Source of the DNA: Phreatobacter sp.
GTDB lineage: Bacteria; Pseudomonadota; Alphaproteobacteria; Rhizobiales; Phreatobacteraceae
Length of the DNA stretch: 50,969 nt
Reading direction: 5' to 3'
Assembly: GCA_019749835.1 (NCBI GenBank)
Contig: JAIEPJ010000047.1
Location: 1-50,969, forward strand
In this document: positions 36,564 to 44,818 of the stretch, piece by piece
Numbering within the stretch: position 1 is the stretch's first letter
Layout: each line of letters starts with the position of its first letter
Translations under genes and position numbers: made by a program
The notes under the pieces: generated by a model
What the model was told of the DNA's origin: nothing
The model's database searches: none
Seen by the model: the letters and a program-made list of their open reading frames with translations, nothing else

Positions 36564-36977
36564 TCAGCGGCGGAAGCCGCCACCCTGGTCGGAGATGAAG
36601 GTGCCGCCGGCATTGCCGACCAGGCCTGTCCGGTTGCCGGGGCTGATCAGCGTGCCGCCGGCGTTGCCGACCAGGCCCGTCCGGTTGCCAGGGCTGATGA
36701 GGCCGGTGGCGGTGGCGGGCTGGCCCACGACGCGTTGCGTCCCCGTGTAGCCGACGGTCGGCTGGCGCAGATTGTTCACCGGCGCGGCGGGGCGGGGCGC
36801 CTGATATCCGGGGGCGCCGGGCATGCGGCGGGCGTTGTTGTCCCAAGGGGCGCAGCCGGACACGAAGACATTGACGTAGCCGCCGCATCCCGCTGCGCGG
36901 GCCGGTGTCTCGGAGGCGAGGGCCGCTCCGGCGAGAACCGAGGCGATGAGGAGGGCTCGGGGTGCTGACACGCGCAT
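36564..36977 (-). CDS. Short secreted protein with CGGYVNVFVSGC module and 17-residue repeats (paralogue 2)
   Basis: 137 residues from ATG at 36977, with GGAG upstream. A signal peptide (RALLIASVLAGAALASETPA, cleaved near ARA-A) precedes the CGGYVNVFVSGCAPWDNNAR module shared with paralogue 1. The C-terminal half has two tandem copies of a 17-residue unit reading LISPGNRTGLVGNAGGT, preceded by a partial copy and followed by FISDQGGGFRR. The unit has a regular G-N-G pattern typical of turn-strand repeats. It is the first gene of its operon and is driven by a well-formed promoter whose spacer carries the operator. Function unknown; possible roles are a surface fibre, matrix protein or signal peptide, none established. 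Confidence 0.72.
   Translation of the reverse strand: MRVSAPRALLIASVLAGAALASETPARAAGCGGYVNVFVSGCAPWDNNARRMPGAPGYQAPRPAAPVNNLRQPTVGYTGTQRVVGQPATATGLISPGNRTGLVGNAGGTLISPGNRTGLVGNAGGTFISDQGGGFRR
36601..36702. repeat. Two tandem 51-bp repeats
   Basis: Units 36601-36651 and 36652-36702 differ at a handful of bases and encode the 17-residue repeat of paralogue 2. The frame is kept. Confidence 0.85.
36796..36893. repeat. 98-bp direct repeat, copy 2
   Basis: Second copy of the module-coding block described at 36334-36431. Confidence 0.85.
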
Positions 36978-37008
36978 GACGTTCTCCAGGCGACGCAAGG
37001 ACAGGCTC

Positions 37009-37037
37009 TCTATAGAATAGCTCACTGAGCAATTCAA
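37009..37037 (-). promoter_or_regulatory. Sigma70-type promoter of the secreted-protein pair
   Basis: On the minus strand TTGAAT (37037-37032), a 17-base spacer and TATAGA (37014-37009). Spacing is ideal and both boxes are close to consensus. Operator copy 2 fills the spacer. Confidence 0.72.
37016..37034. promoter_or_regulatory. MarR-locus operator copy 2 (secreted pair, near MarR gene)
   Basis: AATAGCTCA-C-TGAGCAATT, eight of nine positions symmetric, the best of the three copies. It lies between the -35 and -10 boxes of the secreted-pair promoter and 100 bases before the divergent MarR gene, so it could also act in autoregulation. Confidence 0.72.
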
Positions 37038-37134
37038 GAGTGCGAGGCATGGGTGACACCGCTTTGACGGACAGGCATTGTCGCGGCGGCAGCCGGGCCC
37101 GAGTCGCTAGGCGGCGGATTGGAACACTTCACCG

Positions 37135-37581
37135 ATGGCGCGTAAGCTGATTAGAGCCGACGCCCTGGCGCGGCTGTTCGAACAGTCGACAAGGGCCCTT
37201 CATTCCACCGGGCACAGCCATGGGCTGTTTCCGGCCCAATGGACGGCGCTGCGCTATTTCGCGGCGGCGGATCGAAGCCAGTGCACGGCCATCAGCCTGG
37301 CGCGGTTCCAGGGCATGGCCTTTGGGCCCGTTTCACGCACGGTCCGCACGCTGATCAGCAAGGGATTGCTGCGTAAGGCCGGATCGGCCGGAAGGGGCAG
37401 GGCGGAGCTTCTCGAACTGTCCGACGAGGGCTATCAGCTCCTGGCGAGCGATCCCATCCGTGCAGTGGTTCAGGTGCTGGAGGACCTTGATGATGCGCAG
37501 CGGCTGGCGCTGGCTACGGCACTGGAGCAGATCCTGCTGTCGATTCAGCCGGCGGAGCCCGGTAACGCTCTCGGGGAATAA
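37135..37581 (+). CDS. MarR-family winged-helix regulator
   Basis: 148 residues, usual for the family. Helices at both ends form the dimer interface (RADALARLFEQSTRALHSTG and the C-terminal DAQRLALATALEQILLSI). The centre is a winged helix: LFPAQWTALRYFAAAD, the recognition helix FGPVSRTVRTLISKGLLRKA, and the wing GSAGRGRAELLELSDEGYQL. It diverges from the secreted pair and converges on the receiver gene (13 bases). Three copies of a 19-bp GCTCACTG palindrome before the three flanking units are natural targets. No Cys or metal motif is visible that would identify the signal. Confidence 0.88.
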   Translation: MARKLIRADALARLFEQSTRALHSTGHSHGLFPAQWTALRYFAAADRSQCTAISLARFQGMAFGPVSRTVRTLISKGLLRKAGSAGRGRAELLELSDEGYQLLASDPIRAVVQVLEDLDDAQRLALATALEQILLSIQPAEPGNALGE

Positions 37582-37594
37582 ACGCCGCCGAACC

Positions 37595-37990
37595 TCATTG
37601 GCGGGCGACGATCGCATCGATTGCCTTCACCAGAACATCTTCATCGAAAGGTTTGACGAAAACCCGCTCGGCGCCCCAGACCTCGGCGAGAGCGCCAGCC
37701 GTTTCGATCGTCAGCCGAGGTCCGCCGCCGGTCATCGCGAGGATCGGTAGGTCCCGGTTGGTGTCGCGGATGAGCTTGATGAGTTTCAGTCCATCGATCC
37801 CCGCCATCCAGATGTCGGTCACGGCGACGGCGAATGGCCGGTTCGCGATCTCGGTCAAGGCTTCATGGCCTGAGGCGACACAGATCGGATTGTATCCGGC
37901 GCCACGGAGGGCCTCCGCAAGCGACACGCGCACCGCCTCGACATCGTCGACGACGAGGACATCAGGCTTGGGCGGCATGCTGAGCGACAT
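37595..37990 (-). CDS. Single-domain response regulator (receiver only)
   Basis: 131 residues, a receiver domain with no output domain. The acidic pair is in VLVVDDVEAVRV, the phosphate-accepting Asp in VAVTDIWMAGIDGL, the switch Thr in ILAMTGGGP and the Lys in VFVKPFDED, so phosphorylation chemistry is intact. The start overlaps the end of the histidine kinase gene by 29 bases, implying coupled translation; a second ATG four codons in is possible. It probably takes phosphate from that kinase and passes it on or acts as a sink. No DNA-binding domain, so gene control here would fall to the MarR protein or an unlinked partner. Confidence 0.88.
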   Translation of the reverse strand: MSLSMPPKPDVLVVDDVEAVRVSLAEALRGAGYNPICVASGHEALTEIANRPFAVAVTDIWMAGIDGLKLIKLIRDTNRDLPILAMTGGGPRLTIETAGALAEVWGAERVFVKPFDEDVLVKAIDAIVARQ

Positions 37991-40265
37991 GGGTCGGTTC
38001 CGTTTCTGACAGTGTCGGGCCCGGGACGGCGATGGTCACGCGCGTACCAACGCCGGATTGGGATTCAATGTCGATCGTGGCTTTCCACGCATGGATGATG
38101 CCATAGACGATGGGCAGGCCAAGACCCGTGCCCTGTCCGGGCTGTTTGGTCGTGAAGAAGGGCTCCATTGCGCGCTGGCGTGTCTCGTGGTCCATTCCCT
38201 CGCCATTGTCCTTGACAGTGAGGATAAAGCCGGCCGCCCCCGATCCCTTGAAACGGACGTCGACATGGCCCTCCCCACGCGTCGCATAGACGGCGTTGGC
38301 GACCAGATTGGCCAGTACCTGGAAGGCTTCATTGGCATCGACCATCGGGCCGGGCTCGCCGTAGTTCTCGAAACTGAGCGCGAGCTTGTCGGGCAATATG
38401 CTGCGCAAGCTGCGTATAGCCTCTCCCAGCGCCTGCCCGAGCGGAGCGTGGCTGTCGGCGCGCGGTGTCGGCCGCACACTGGTCAGAAGACCCGCGACGA
38501 TCGTTGCGGCGCGGGTTCCGGATTCGGCAACGATCTCCAGCAGGCGGCGCCGGTCGTCGCCAGCTGGAATACCGCCGGCGACGCGTCGCGACAGGTTCAC
38601 GATCGGGTGGAGGAGATTGTTGATCTCGTGGGCGACGCCGCCGGCGAGTTGGCCGATGGCCGCCATCTTGCGCTGTTGAGCGATCCGCTCTTTGGCCGCG
38701 GCCTCCGCGGTGTCGTCCGTGACGATGCCTTGCAGGCCGCCGCCCGCGCCGGAGGGGCGCGCCCTGAAGCTGACAAGCCGATGGTCTAGACCGCCTTCGG
38801 TTACCGGCAGGGTTATGCTGGCACGGAACTCGGACGTGTTCACCAGACTGTTGGCGAGTTGGTCGCGCGCACTGATCTCTCCGGACTGCTGATCCTGACC
38901 GAGGAGATCTGCGAGGTTCCGGCCCGGCGTCAGCCCGATGGCCTGCGCGGTGGGGCCCGAGGCGAAGATGACCGTACCGTTGCGGTCGCTTTCCCAGAAG
39001 CTGTCGGAGGCGCTCTCGGCGAATGCGCGCAGGCGAAGGGCCGCGTCCTCTGCGGCCCTTCGCGCCTCGCGCTCGCGGCTCTGCAGGTCGATGGCATTGG
39101 CGATGCCGGAGAGCAGCAGAGACAGGCAAGTGGCGAGATAGTTGACGTTGACCGCGATGGGGTTCGCGCCGATGGCTGGCAGGGCATCGTGCAGCATGCG
39201 GACGAGGCCGCCAGCGAACATCGGACCCCAGCAGGCGATAAAGACCAGAGTGCGGCGGCGCTCCGAGCGCCATGAAAGGACGACGAGCAACACACACAGC
39301 GCGATAGACGCGATTCCGATCGGCGCGGAAAAGCGCCTCAGCGTCGGATTGTCTGTCAATACCGATACCAAAGCCATAACGCTCAATCCCAGCATGGCGA
39401 TCGCCACGCCCCGCACGGCAGCTGCCACGCGTGGGAAATGGGTGCTGACACGCAAGAAATAGGGGCTGTAGAACAAAATCATCGCGAAAAGGAGAAAGGT
39501 GCCGCCGAACGACATGACTCGCGCGGCCACGATGCCCCCGGGCCAGAGGATGCTGCCGACGAAACCCTGATCGCCGAGGACATAAGCGAGATAGGCCAGC
39601 ACCAGACCGGAAAGCATCGCCGAGGTTGGATCGCGGGCGATGAGGGCAGCGGCGGCCAAATACATGGCCAATGCGGCGAGCATGCCGAAGACGACGCCGA
39701 ACATCAGGTTCTCGGCGCCGCTCGCACTGACGAAATCCATATCGGCGTGGAGCCAGAGCGAGGCGCGCATGGAAGACGGCGTCTGGATGCGCAGATAGAC
39801 GGTGCTATCCGCAACCTCCGTCGTCGGGACGATGAGAACTGGATAGCGGGTGGGAAAGCCCGATCCCGCCTGCGAGCGGCCGATGACCCAGCGCAACTCG
39901 CGCCAGCCCTCCGCATCTTGGATGAAGAGCGAGACGTTTCGGATGCGTGGCTCTCGGAGAGCTAGTACCCAGTCGCCGCCGGCACGTTCGGCGAGGGTGG
40001 GGATGACCACGCGTAGCCACAGAGCCGCCTCAGGGGCTGGACTTGGGCCGTAGTTTGCGGCCCTTCGCCCGTCATGCTGCTGAAATGCGACCGTCGACCC
40101 CGGCGCCGTGATGTCAGTGATCGCCAGGCGGCCCGATCGGTCAAGAAGATGGTCCGCGAGCGGGCCGATGAAGCGGACGGTAGTCTCCGCTGCAGCACGG
40201 GTCGGTCCCACAAACGCAAGCAAAATCAGGCACATGAAAAGCCGCGCGCCGTAGCACAGGCTCAC
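37962..40265 (-). CDS. 7TMR-DISM sensor histidine kinase with PAS domain
   Basis: 767 residues from GTG at 40265, chosen because a signal peptide follows ([20 protein letters not shown]). Alternatives are ATG 40235 and a TTG at 40412, which overlaps a likely -35 box. The order is a periplasmic 7TMR-DISMED2-like beta domain ([20 protein letters not shown]), seven helices (7TMR-DISM), a short coiled coil, a PAS domain ([20 protein letters not shown]), then HisKA with phospho-His in [16 protein letters not shown] near residue 546, and HATPase_c with [16 protein letters not shown] and [16 protein letters not shown] kinases are thought to sense sugars or other ligands in the periplasm. Operator copy 3 lies upstream; the receiver gene overlaps its end. 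Confidence 0.88.
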   Translation of the reverse strand: MSLCYGARLFMCLILLAFVGPTRAAAETTVRFIGPLADHLLDRSGRLAITDITAPGSTVAFQQHDGRRAANYGPSPAPEAALWLRVVIPTLAERAGGDWVLALREPRIRNVSLFIQDAEGWRELRWVIGRSQAGSGFPTRYPVLIVPTTEVADSTVYLRIQTPSSMRASLWLHADMDFVSASGAENLMFGVVFGMLAALAMYLAAAALIARDPTSAMLSGLVLAYLAYVLGDQGFVGSILWPGGIVAARVMSFGGTFLLFAMILFYSPYFLRVSTHFPRVAAAVRGVAIAMLGLSVMALVSVLTDNPTLRRFSAPIGIASIALCVLLVVLSWRSERRRTLVFIACWGPMFAGGLVRMLHDALPAIGANPIAVNVNYLATCLSLLLSGIANAIDLQSREREARRAAEDAALRLRAFAESASDSFWESDRNGTVIFASGPTAQAIGLTPGRNLADLLGQDQQSGEISARDQLANSLVNTSEFRASITLPVTEGGLDHRLVSFRARPSGAGGGLQGIVTDDTAEAAAKERIAQQRKMAAIGQLAGGVAHEINNLLHPIVNLSRRVAGGIPAGDDRRRLLEIVAESGTRAATIVAGLLTSVRPTPRADSHAPLGQALGEAIRSLRSILPDKLALSFENYGEPGPMVDANEAFQVLANLVANAVYATRGEGHVDVRFKGSGAAGFILTVKDNGEGMDHETRQRAMEPFFTTKQPGQGTGLGLPIVYGIIHAWKATIDIESQSGVGTRVTIAVPGPTLSETEPTHVAQHAAQA

Positions 40266-40418
40266 TCGGTAGGTCAGCAGGCCATGAACCGACCGGCGAC
40301 GACCGGCAAAGCGGGGGATGGGAATAGTCAAAGGAACGCCGATTGATCCGCAACTCGTCCCATCCGGGCGGCTGGGTTTCCCTATAGGAACATCAAAATG
40401 GCGGGTTGCCAACAGGCT

Positions 40419-40437
40419 TGAGGCTCACTGAGCATTT
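40419..40437. promoter_or_regulatory. MarR-locus operator copy 3 (kinase gene)
   Basis: Core GCTCA-C-TGAGC (40423-40433) perfectly symmetric, with the right flank ATTT as in copy 1 and a diverged left flank. It lies just upstream of a TTGGCA hexamer (minus strand, 40412-40407) that may be the kinase -35 box, a position that would also allow activation. Confidence 0.55.
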
Positions 40438-40457
40438 TCTGTGCCGCCGAGCCGCCG

Positions 40458-41372
40458 TCACCGCCAGCGACGGTGCAGCCAGAGCCATTGCTCCGGATGT
40501 TCGCGCACCCAGCCCTCGACGATGTCAGTCAGCATCTGCATCGTCGCCTTCACGTCGACGCGGCCCTCGCCGTCGCGCGGCAGGACGAGCTCCTCCGTCG
40601 CCTCGAGCCGGACGCGGTTGCCGGGCAGGCGAATGACGCGGACGCCATGGACCGGGCAATCGAACTCGCGGGCGAGCCTGGCTGCGGTCGGGTTCGCCTT
40701 GGCGGGTCGGCCGAAGAAGGTGACGTCGACGCCGCGCTGGAGATGCTGGTCGATCAGCATGCCCACATGGTTGTTGGCCTCCAGTTCGCGGGCGAGCTGG
40801 AGCACGCCGCTGCCGCCGGAGGCGACCAGCTTGCCCATGGTCTTGCCGCGAATCCGGTGGATGGCGCGGGCGACGAAGCGGTTGTTCGGCATACGGTAGA
40901 GCGCGGTCGTGTCGAGACCGTGGGCGGCGGCGGCCACCGCCGGCATCTCCCAGTTGGCGAGATGGGCGGCGAAGAAAATGGCCGGCTTGCCGTCATCGCG
41001 CAGACGCTCGTAGAGGGCGACGTCGTCGGTGACGATGCGGCCCTGGTTGGGACGGGTGGGGTCATAGTCCCACAGGTCGTCCATGCAGGCATATTCGAAG
41101 GCGGTGCGGCCGAGATTCTGCCAGCAGCCGTCGAGGATCGCCTGGATCTCGGCTTCCGGCTTGTCGGGAAAGGCGGCCTTGAGATTGGCATGGCCAATGC
41201 GGTTGACCGGCAGCAGGCGGCCAATGCGCGGCAGGATCCAGGCACCGATGTCGCTCGCCCTGTCGGGGCCGAGCGCGCTGATGGCCCGCAGCGCGCCGAG
41301 CACCAGCATGCCGACAATCCAGTCGAACGGCAGCATGGCGGCAGGATAGTTGTGGCGGATCCAGCGGACCAA
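40458..41372 (-). CDS. lpxXL: Lipid A VLCFA acyltransferase LpxXL
   Basis: 304 residues from TTG at 41372; ATG at 41336 is an alternative. LpxL/HtrB-family acyltransferases have the HxxxxD/E motif, here HLANWE near residue 137, with LIDQHLQRGVDVTFFGRPA as the second conserved block. A hydrophobic N-terminal segment anchors it to the inner membrane. In rhizobia LpxXL moves the 27-hydroxyoctacosanoyl chain from AcpXL to lipid A. Its place 12 bases after the adh2XL gene and opposite the acpXL arm makes this assignment far better than a general lauroyltransferase. Confidence 0.9.
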   Translation of the reverse strand: MVRWIRHNYPAAMLPFDWIVGMLVLGALRAISALGPDRASDIGAWILPRIGRLLPVNRIGHANLKAAFPDKPEAEIQAILDGCWQNLGRTAFEYACMDDLWDYDPTRPNQGRIVTDDVALYERLRDDGKPAIFFAAHLANWEMPAVAAAAHGLDTTALYRMPNNRFVARAIHRIRGKTMGKLVASGGSGVLQLARELEANNHVGMLIDQHLQRGVDVTFFGRPAKANPTAARLAREFDCPVHGVRVIRLPGNRVRLEATEELVLPRDGEGRVDVKATMQMLTDIVEGWVREHPEQWLWLHRRWR

Positions 41373-41384
41373 GGCTAGCCGCCG

Positions 41385-42407
41385 TCAGATCTGGACGAGG
41401 ATCTTGCCGAAGACCTTGCGGCCCTCGAGCCGATCGAGGGCCTCGGAGAACCGGTCCATCGGCAGTTCCGTGTCGATGACCGGCGTAACGCCCGCCTCGA
41501 TACGCTTCAGGCCGTCAGCGATGGCGCGGATGGGGGCGCCGAAGGACCCGAAGATCTTGTACTGCTGCTGGAAGAGCTGCATCAGGTTGAAGGTGATGGT
41601 GGCGCCCGATGTGGCGCCGCAGGTGGCGAGCCTGCCGCCACGCCTCAGGCAGAACAGCGACTGGTTGAAGGTGTCGGCGCCGGTATGTTCGAAGGCGACG
41701 TCGACGCCCTTCTTCTTGGTGATCTTGCGCACCACGCCCTCGAACCGCTCGGTGCGGTAGTTGATAGCGTGGTCGGCGCCGATGGCGAGCGCCTTGGCGG
41801 CCTTTTCGTCGTCGCCGACCGTCGTGATCACCGTGCAGTCGAGCGCCTTCGCCACCTTGATCGCGACGGTCCCGATGCCCGACCCGCCGGCCTGGACGAG
41901 GACGGTCTCGCCGGGCTGGAGGCGGCAATTGTCGAAGAGCATGTGCTCGACGGTGGAGAAGGTGATCGCTGCGGTGGCGGCATCGCGCAGCGAGACGGAG
42001 GCGGGCACCGGAACGACATGGCGGGCTTCCATCGTGACGAATTCGCGCGCGAAGCCGTCGATGTGGAAGCCCATGATGCCCTGCACGTCGGTGCAAAGGT
42101 TATCCTGGCCGGCCCGACAGAACTGGCAGGTCCCGCAGGTCTTGGCGCCGAACATGACGACCTTGTCGCCGGTCTTGAAGGCGGTGACGCCCTCGCCGAC
42201 GCTCTCGATCGTGCCGGACGCCTCGGCGCCCACCACCAGCGGCATCTGGCGCTTGGCGAAGGCCATGCCGCGGAAACCCCAGACGTCGATGTGGTTGAGG
42301 GCGACGGCGGCCACCTTGATGCGGACTTCGCCGGGAGCCGGGGCGGGGGCGTCTGCGATCTCCTCGATGCGGAGGTCACGGTCACCGTGAAGGCGCAGGG
42401 CGCGCAT
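41385..42407 (-). CDS. Zinc-binding dehydrogenase of the VLCFA cluster (Adh2XL)
   Basis: 340 residues in the medium-chain dehydrogenase/reductase family, with AGGAT before the ATG. The N-terminal substrate domain has GAEASGTIESVGEGVTAFKTGDKV and a structural zinc site with cysteines in KTCGTCQFCRAGQDNLC. The cofactor domain has VLVQAGGSGIGTVAIKVAKAL, an NAD(P)-binding GxGxxG variant. In rhizobial acpXL clusters a dehydrogenase of this type (adh2XL) sits just before lpxXL and may act in chain elongation or in making the 27-hydroxyl group; its reaction is not settled. Likely starts a two-gene operon with lpxXL. Confidence 0.87.
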   Translation of the reverse strand: MRALRLHGDRDLRIEEIADAPAPAPGEVRIKVAAVALNHIDVWGFRGMAFAKRQMPLVVGAEASGTIESVGEGVTAFKTGDKVVMFGAKTCGTCQFCRAGQDNLCTDVQGIMGFHIDGFAREFVTMEARHVVPVPASVSLRDAATAAITFSTVEHMLFDNCRLQPGETVLVQAGGSGIGTVAIKVAKALDCTVITTVGDDEKAAKALAIGADHAINYRTERFEGVVRKITKKKGVDVAFEHTGADTFNQSLFCLRRGGRLATCGATSGATITFNLMQLFQQQYKIFGSFGAPIRAIADGLKRIEAGVTPVIDTELPMDRFSEALDRLEGRKVFGKILVQI

Positions 42408-42721
42408 GGGGAAGATCCTCTTCAGGGCGGAATAGCCCGCTGGGTGGCGGATCGGGACGCCTCGCCAGCAAAGAATGCAAGGCGCCGCTGCCTAAAGGCC
42501 CGGGGCGGGCTCGTCAACCAAAGGGCGACTGACTGCGCGCCCGGCCGCGTCGCCGCGCCCCAGCGCGCCGGCTCGACCGGAGCCACGAGACGAAGGGTTG
42601 ATGCGGCCTGCCGCCTCATCTATAGCAGCAGCTTACTGTTCGGGGCGCCCTGTACGGGTGATTGCCTTGTTTCGTGCCGCTTTGATCACCATCTGACGGC
42701 CGCCACGGAGATTGCGCCACC
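42408..42721. other. Divergent promoter region of the VLCFA cluster
   Basis: 314 bases between the divergent adh2XL and acpXL starts, so it must hold both promoters. The half next to acpXL is less GC-rich (CATCTATAGCAGCAGCTTACTG, with a TATAGC hexamer at about 42620). No clear operator or riboswitch is seen. Confidence 0.45.
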
Positions 42722-43003
42722 ATGTCGTCCACCTTCGAAACCGTCTCGAAGATCATCTCGGAAACCTGTGACATCCCGCTTGAGAAGATCACGCCCGAGA
42801 GCCACGCGATCGACGATCTCGGTATCGATTCGCTCGACTTCCTCGACATCGCCTTCGCCATCGACAAGGCGTTCGGCATCAAGCTGCCGCTTGAGAAGTG
42901 GACGCAGGAGGTGAACGAGGGCAAGGCGAAGACGGAAGACTATTTCGTCCTCGGCGCCTTGTGCGGGAAGATCGACGAACTGGTCGCCGCCAAGGGCGCC
43001 TGA
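42722..43003 (+). CDS. acpXL: Acyl carrier protein AcpXL
   Basis: 93 residues, longer than housekeeping AcpP. The phosphopantetheine attachment Ser is S37 in [19 protein letters not shown], and the phrase [20 protein letters not shown] with [10 protein letters not shown] is particular to AcpXL. It carries the growing C28 chain for lipid A. It leads the plus arm of the cluster; a hairpin between it and fabZXL may keep its level above that of the enzymes, as ACPs usually need to be abundant. Confidence 0.95.
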   Translation: MSSTFETVSKIISETCDIPLEKITPESHAIDDLGIDSLDFLDIAFAIDKAFGIKLPLEKWTQEVNEGKAKTEDYFVLGALCGKIDELVAAKGA

Positions 43004-43043
43004 TCCCGGCGGTCCACCCGGCCGCGACAGCTTCTTCTGCATG

Positions 43044-43072
43044 ACCGGCCGGACCCTCCGGCCGGTTTCGTC
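43044..43072 (+). terminator. Hairpin between acpXL and fabZXL, partial terminator
   Basis: Perfect ten-base stem ACCGGCCGGA / TCCGGCCGGT with a three-base loop, followed by TTCGTC, 40 bases past the acpXL stop. The T-run is short, so leaky termination is likely. Confidence 0.65.
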
Positions 43073-43119
43073 ATCCAAACCCTGTCGAAAGCCTCCCGGC
43101 ACGGGAGATCAATCCTCCC

Positions 43120-43593
43120 ATGCGGCTCGAATATTTCCAGATGATCACGCGCGTCGTGTCCTTCGACGCGCAGGCAAAGACCCTGACGGCGGCGGCGGAT
43201 GTTCCTGCCGAGAGCCCCGTCTTCGAAGGCCATTTTCCCGGCTATCCGCTGCTGCCGGGCGTGCTGATGATCGAGGCCATGGCGCAGACCTCGGGATGGC
43301 TGATCCTCGGTCTCAACCGCCTTACCGCCATGCCCTTTCTGGTCGGTACCAACAGCACCAAGATGCGTGACTTCGTGCAGCCTTCGACACCGCTCGTCGT
43401 CCATGCGGAAATGGTCGGCGACGGATCGGGCTATGCCGTCACCAAAGCCTTCATCACCCGCGAGGGCAAGAAGGTCGCCGAGGCGGAGATCAAGTTCGCG
43501 GTGAAAACCTTCCCTGATCCGAAATTCGCCTTGATGATCCGCGAGTGGGGGGAACGTCTCCAGTTCCCGTTCGAGAAGCTGGAAACGGCCTGA
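43120..43593 (+). CDS. fabZXL: 3-hydroxyacyl-ACP dehydratase FabZXL
   Basis: 157 residues. Hot-dog fold dehydratase with the catalytic His38 and Glu52 in GHFPGYPLLPGVLMIEAMAQ. It removes water from 3-hydroxyacyl-AcpXL in each elongation round. The tail (MIREWGERLQFPFEKLETA) is longer than in FabZ of primary metabolism. FabF2XL starts nine bases after its stop, so they are co-transcribed. Confidence 0.92.
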   Translation: MRLEYFQMITRVVSFDAQAKTLTAAADVPAESPVFEGHFPGYPLLPGVLMIEAMAQTSGWLILGLNRLTAMPFLVGTNSTKMRDFVQPSTPLVVHAEMVGDGSGYAVTKAFITREGKKVAEAEIKFAVKTFPDPKFALMIREWGERLQFPFEKLETA

Positions 43594-43602
43594 AGGGAGT
43601 GC

Positions 43603-44808
43603 ATGATGGCGATTGCCCCGGAACGTGAGGCCTGGATCACCGGAATCGGCCTCGTCTCCGCGCTCGGCGAAGGGCTGGACGCCCACTGGGATGCCCTGAA
43701 CGGCGACCGCGAGGCCTGGCTGAAACTCGATTCGACCACCCATGCGCCGTATCAAGTCCATCCCGCCGTCGCACTGGATCTCGCCAAGCAGATTCCCGAC
43801 CGTGGCGACCGCCGGCAGATGGAAGGCTGGCAGCGCCTCGGCACCTATGCCGCGGGGCTGGCGCTCGAGAATGCCGGGGTCAAGGGCCAGGACGATCTGC
43901 TCAAGAGCATGCACATGATCGTCGCCGCTGGCGGCGGCGAGCGCGACTATGCCGTCGACGGGCAAATCCTGTCGGGGCTCGAGGCCTCCAACGAGCCCGC
44001 CAAGTTCCTCAACGAGCGGCTGATGAACGACCTCAGGCCCACCCTGTTCCTCGCCCAGCTTTCCAACCTGCTCGCCGGCAACATCTCCATCGTTCATGGC
44101 GTGGTCGGTTCTTCGCGCACCTTCATGGGCGAGGAGATGGCAGGCGTCGACGCGGTGCGCGTCGCGCTTGGCCGCTGTCACGCGAGCCAGGGCGACATCT
44201 TCCTCGTCGGCGGTGCCTATTCAGCCGAGCGCCCGGACACGATCCTGCATTTCGAACTCGGCCACATGAACTGGACCAGGCCCTGGGTGCCGGTCTGGGA
44301 GCGGCCCAAGGACGGCGGCGGTACCATTCTCGGCTCGGTCGGCGCCTTCCTCGTGATCGAGGCGCGGGAACATGCGGAGAAGCGCGGCGCGACGCCCATC
44401 GCCAAACTGTCGAAGGTCTCCTCCGACCGTGCCCGCCGCAGGGACGGCGATGCCGAGCACTCCATGGCGGTGCAATGGAACGAGATTTCGCCGGGACTCA
44501 TCCCCGGCGCGACGATCGTGGTCTCCGGTGCCACCGGCGTCAGCGAGGCGGTGGCGATCGAGAGGGACATTCTCGACCAGCGCCGGGTGCCGACGCGGGC
44601 GACCGGCTCGGTCATCGGCCACAGCGTCGAGGCGACCTTCCCGGCCAACGTCGCGCTCGCCGCCATGATGGTGGCGCGCGGCGAAGCCGTGCCGCCCATC
44701 GGCGGCTCGAAGGACGAGGCGCGCATGACCCGCAAGGTGAAGCAGGCGGTCGTCACCTCGGTCGGGCACTGGCGCGGCGAGGGCATGGCCCTCGTCGAGG
44801 CGATCTGA
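43603..44808 (+). CDS. fabF2XL: Ketosynthase-like FabF2XL with degenerate active site
   Basis: 401 residues with thiolase-fold layout (WITGIGLVSALGEG, FVAA-type core, GSVGAFLVIEAREHAEKRG). Aligned with the next protein, the catalytic Cys is Ser (S171 in VVGSSRTFMGEE), the first catalytic His is Ser (S308 in IVVSGATGVSE), and only the last His (H340 in VIGHSVEA) remains. This looks like chain-length-factor subunits of type II polyketide synthases, which pair with an active ketosynthase and set product length. GGGAG precedes the first of two adjacent ATGs. It is coupled to fabZXL and fabF1XL. Confidence 0.9.
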   Translation: MMAIAPEREAWITGIGLVSALGEGLDAHWDALNGDREAWLKLDSTTHAPYQVHPAVALDLAKQIPDRGDRRQMEGWQRLGTYAAGLALENAGVKGQDDLLKSMHMIVAAGGGERDYAVDGQILSGLEASNEPAKFLNERLMNDLRPTLFLAQLSNLLAGNISIVHGVVGSSRTFMGEEMAGVDAVRVALGRCHASQGDIFLVGGAYSAERPDTILHFELGHMNWTRPWVPVWERPKDGGGTILGSVGAFLVIEAREHAEKRGATPIAKLSKVSSDRARRRDGDAEHSMAVQWNEISPGLIPGATIVVSGATGVSEAVAIERDILDQRRVPTRATGSVIGHSVEATFPANVALAAMMVARGEAVPPIGGSKDEARMTRKVKQAVVTSVGHWRGEGMALVEAI

Positions 44809-44818
44809 GGAGGCCACC

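Noticed and set aside
40412-40412. TTG at 40412 as the histidine kinase start
   Set aside because: It coincides with a likely -35 hexamer next to operator copy 3, and the added 49 residues are Pro/Arg-rich without a leader; a start next to the signal peptide is better. Not fully excluded.
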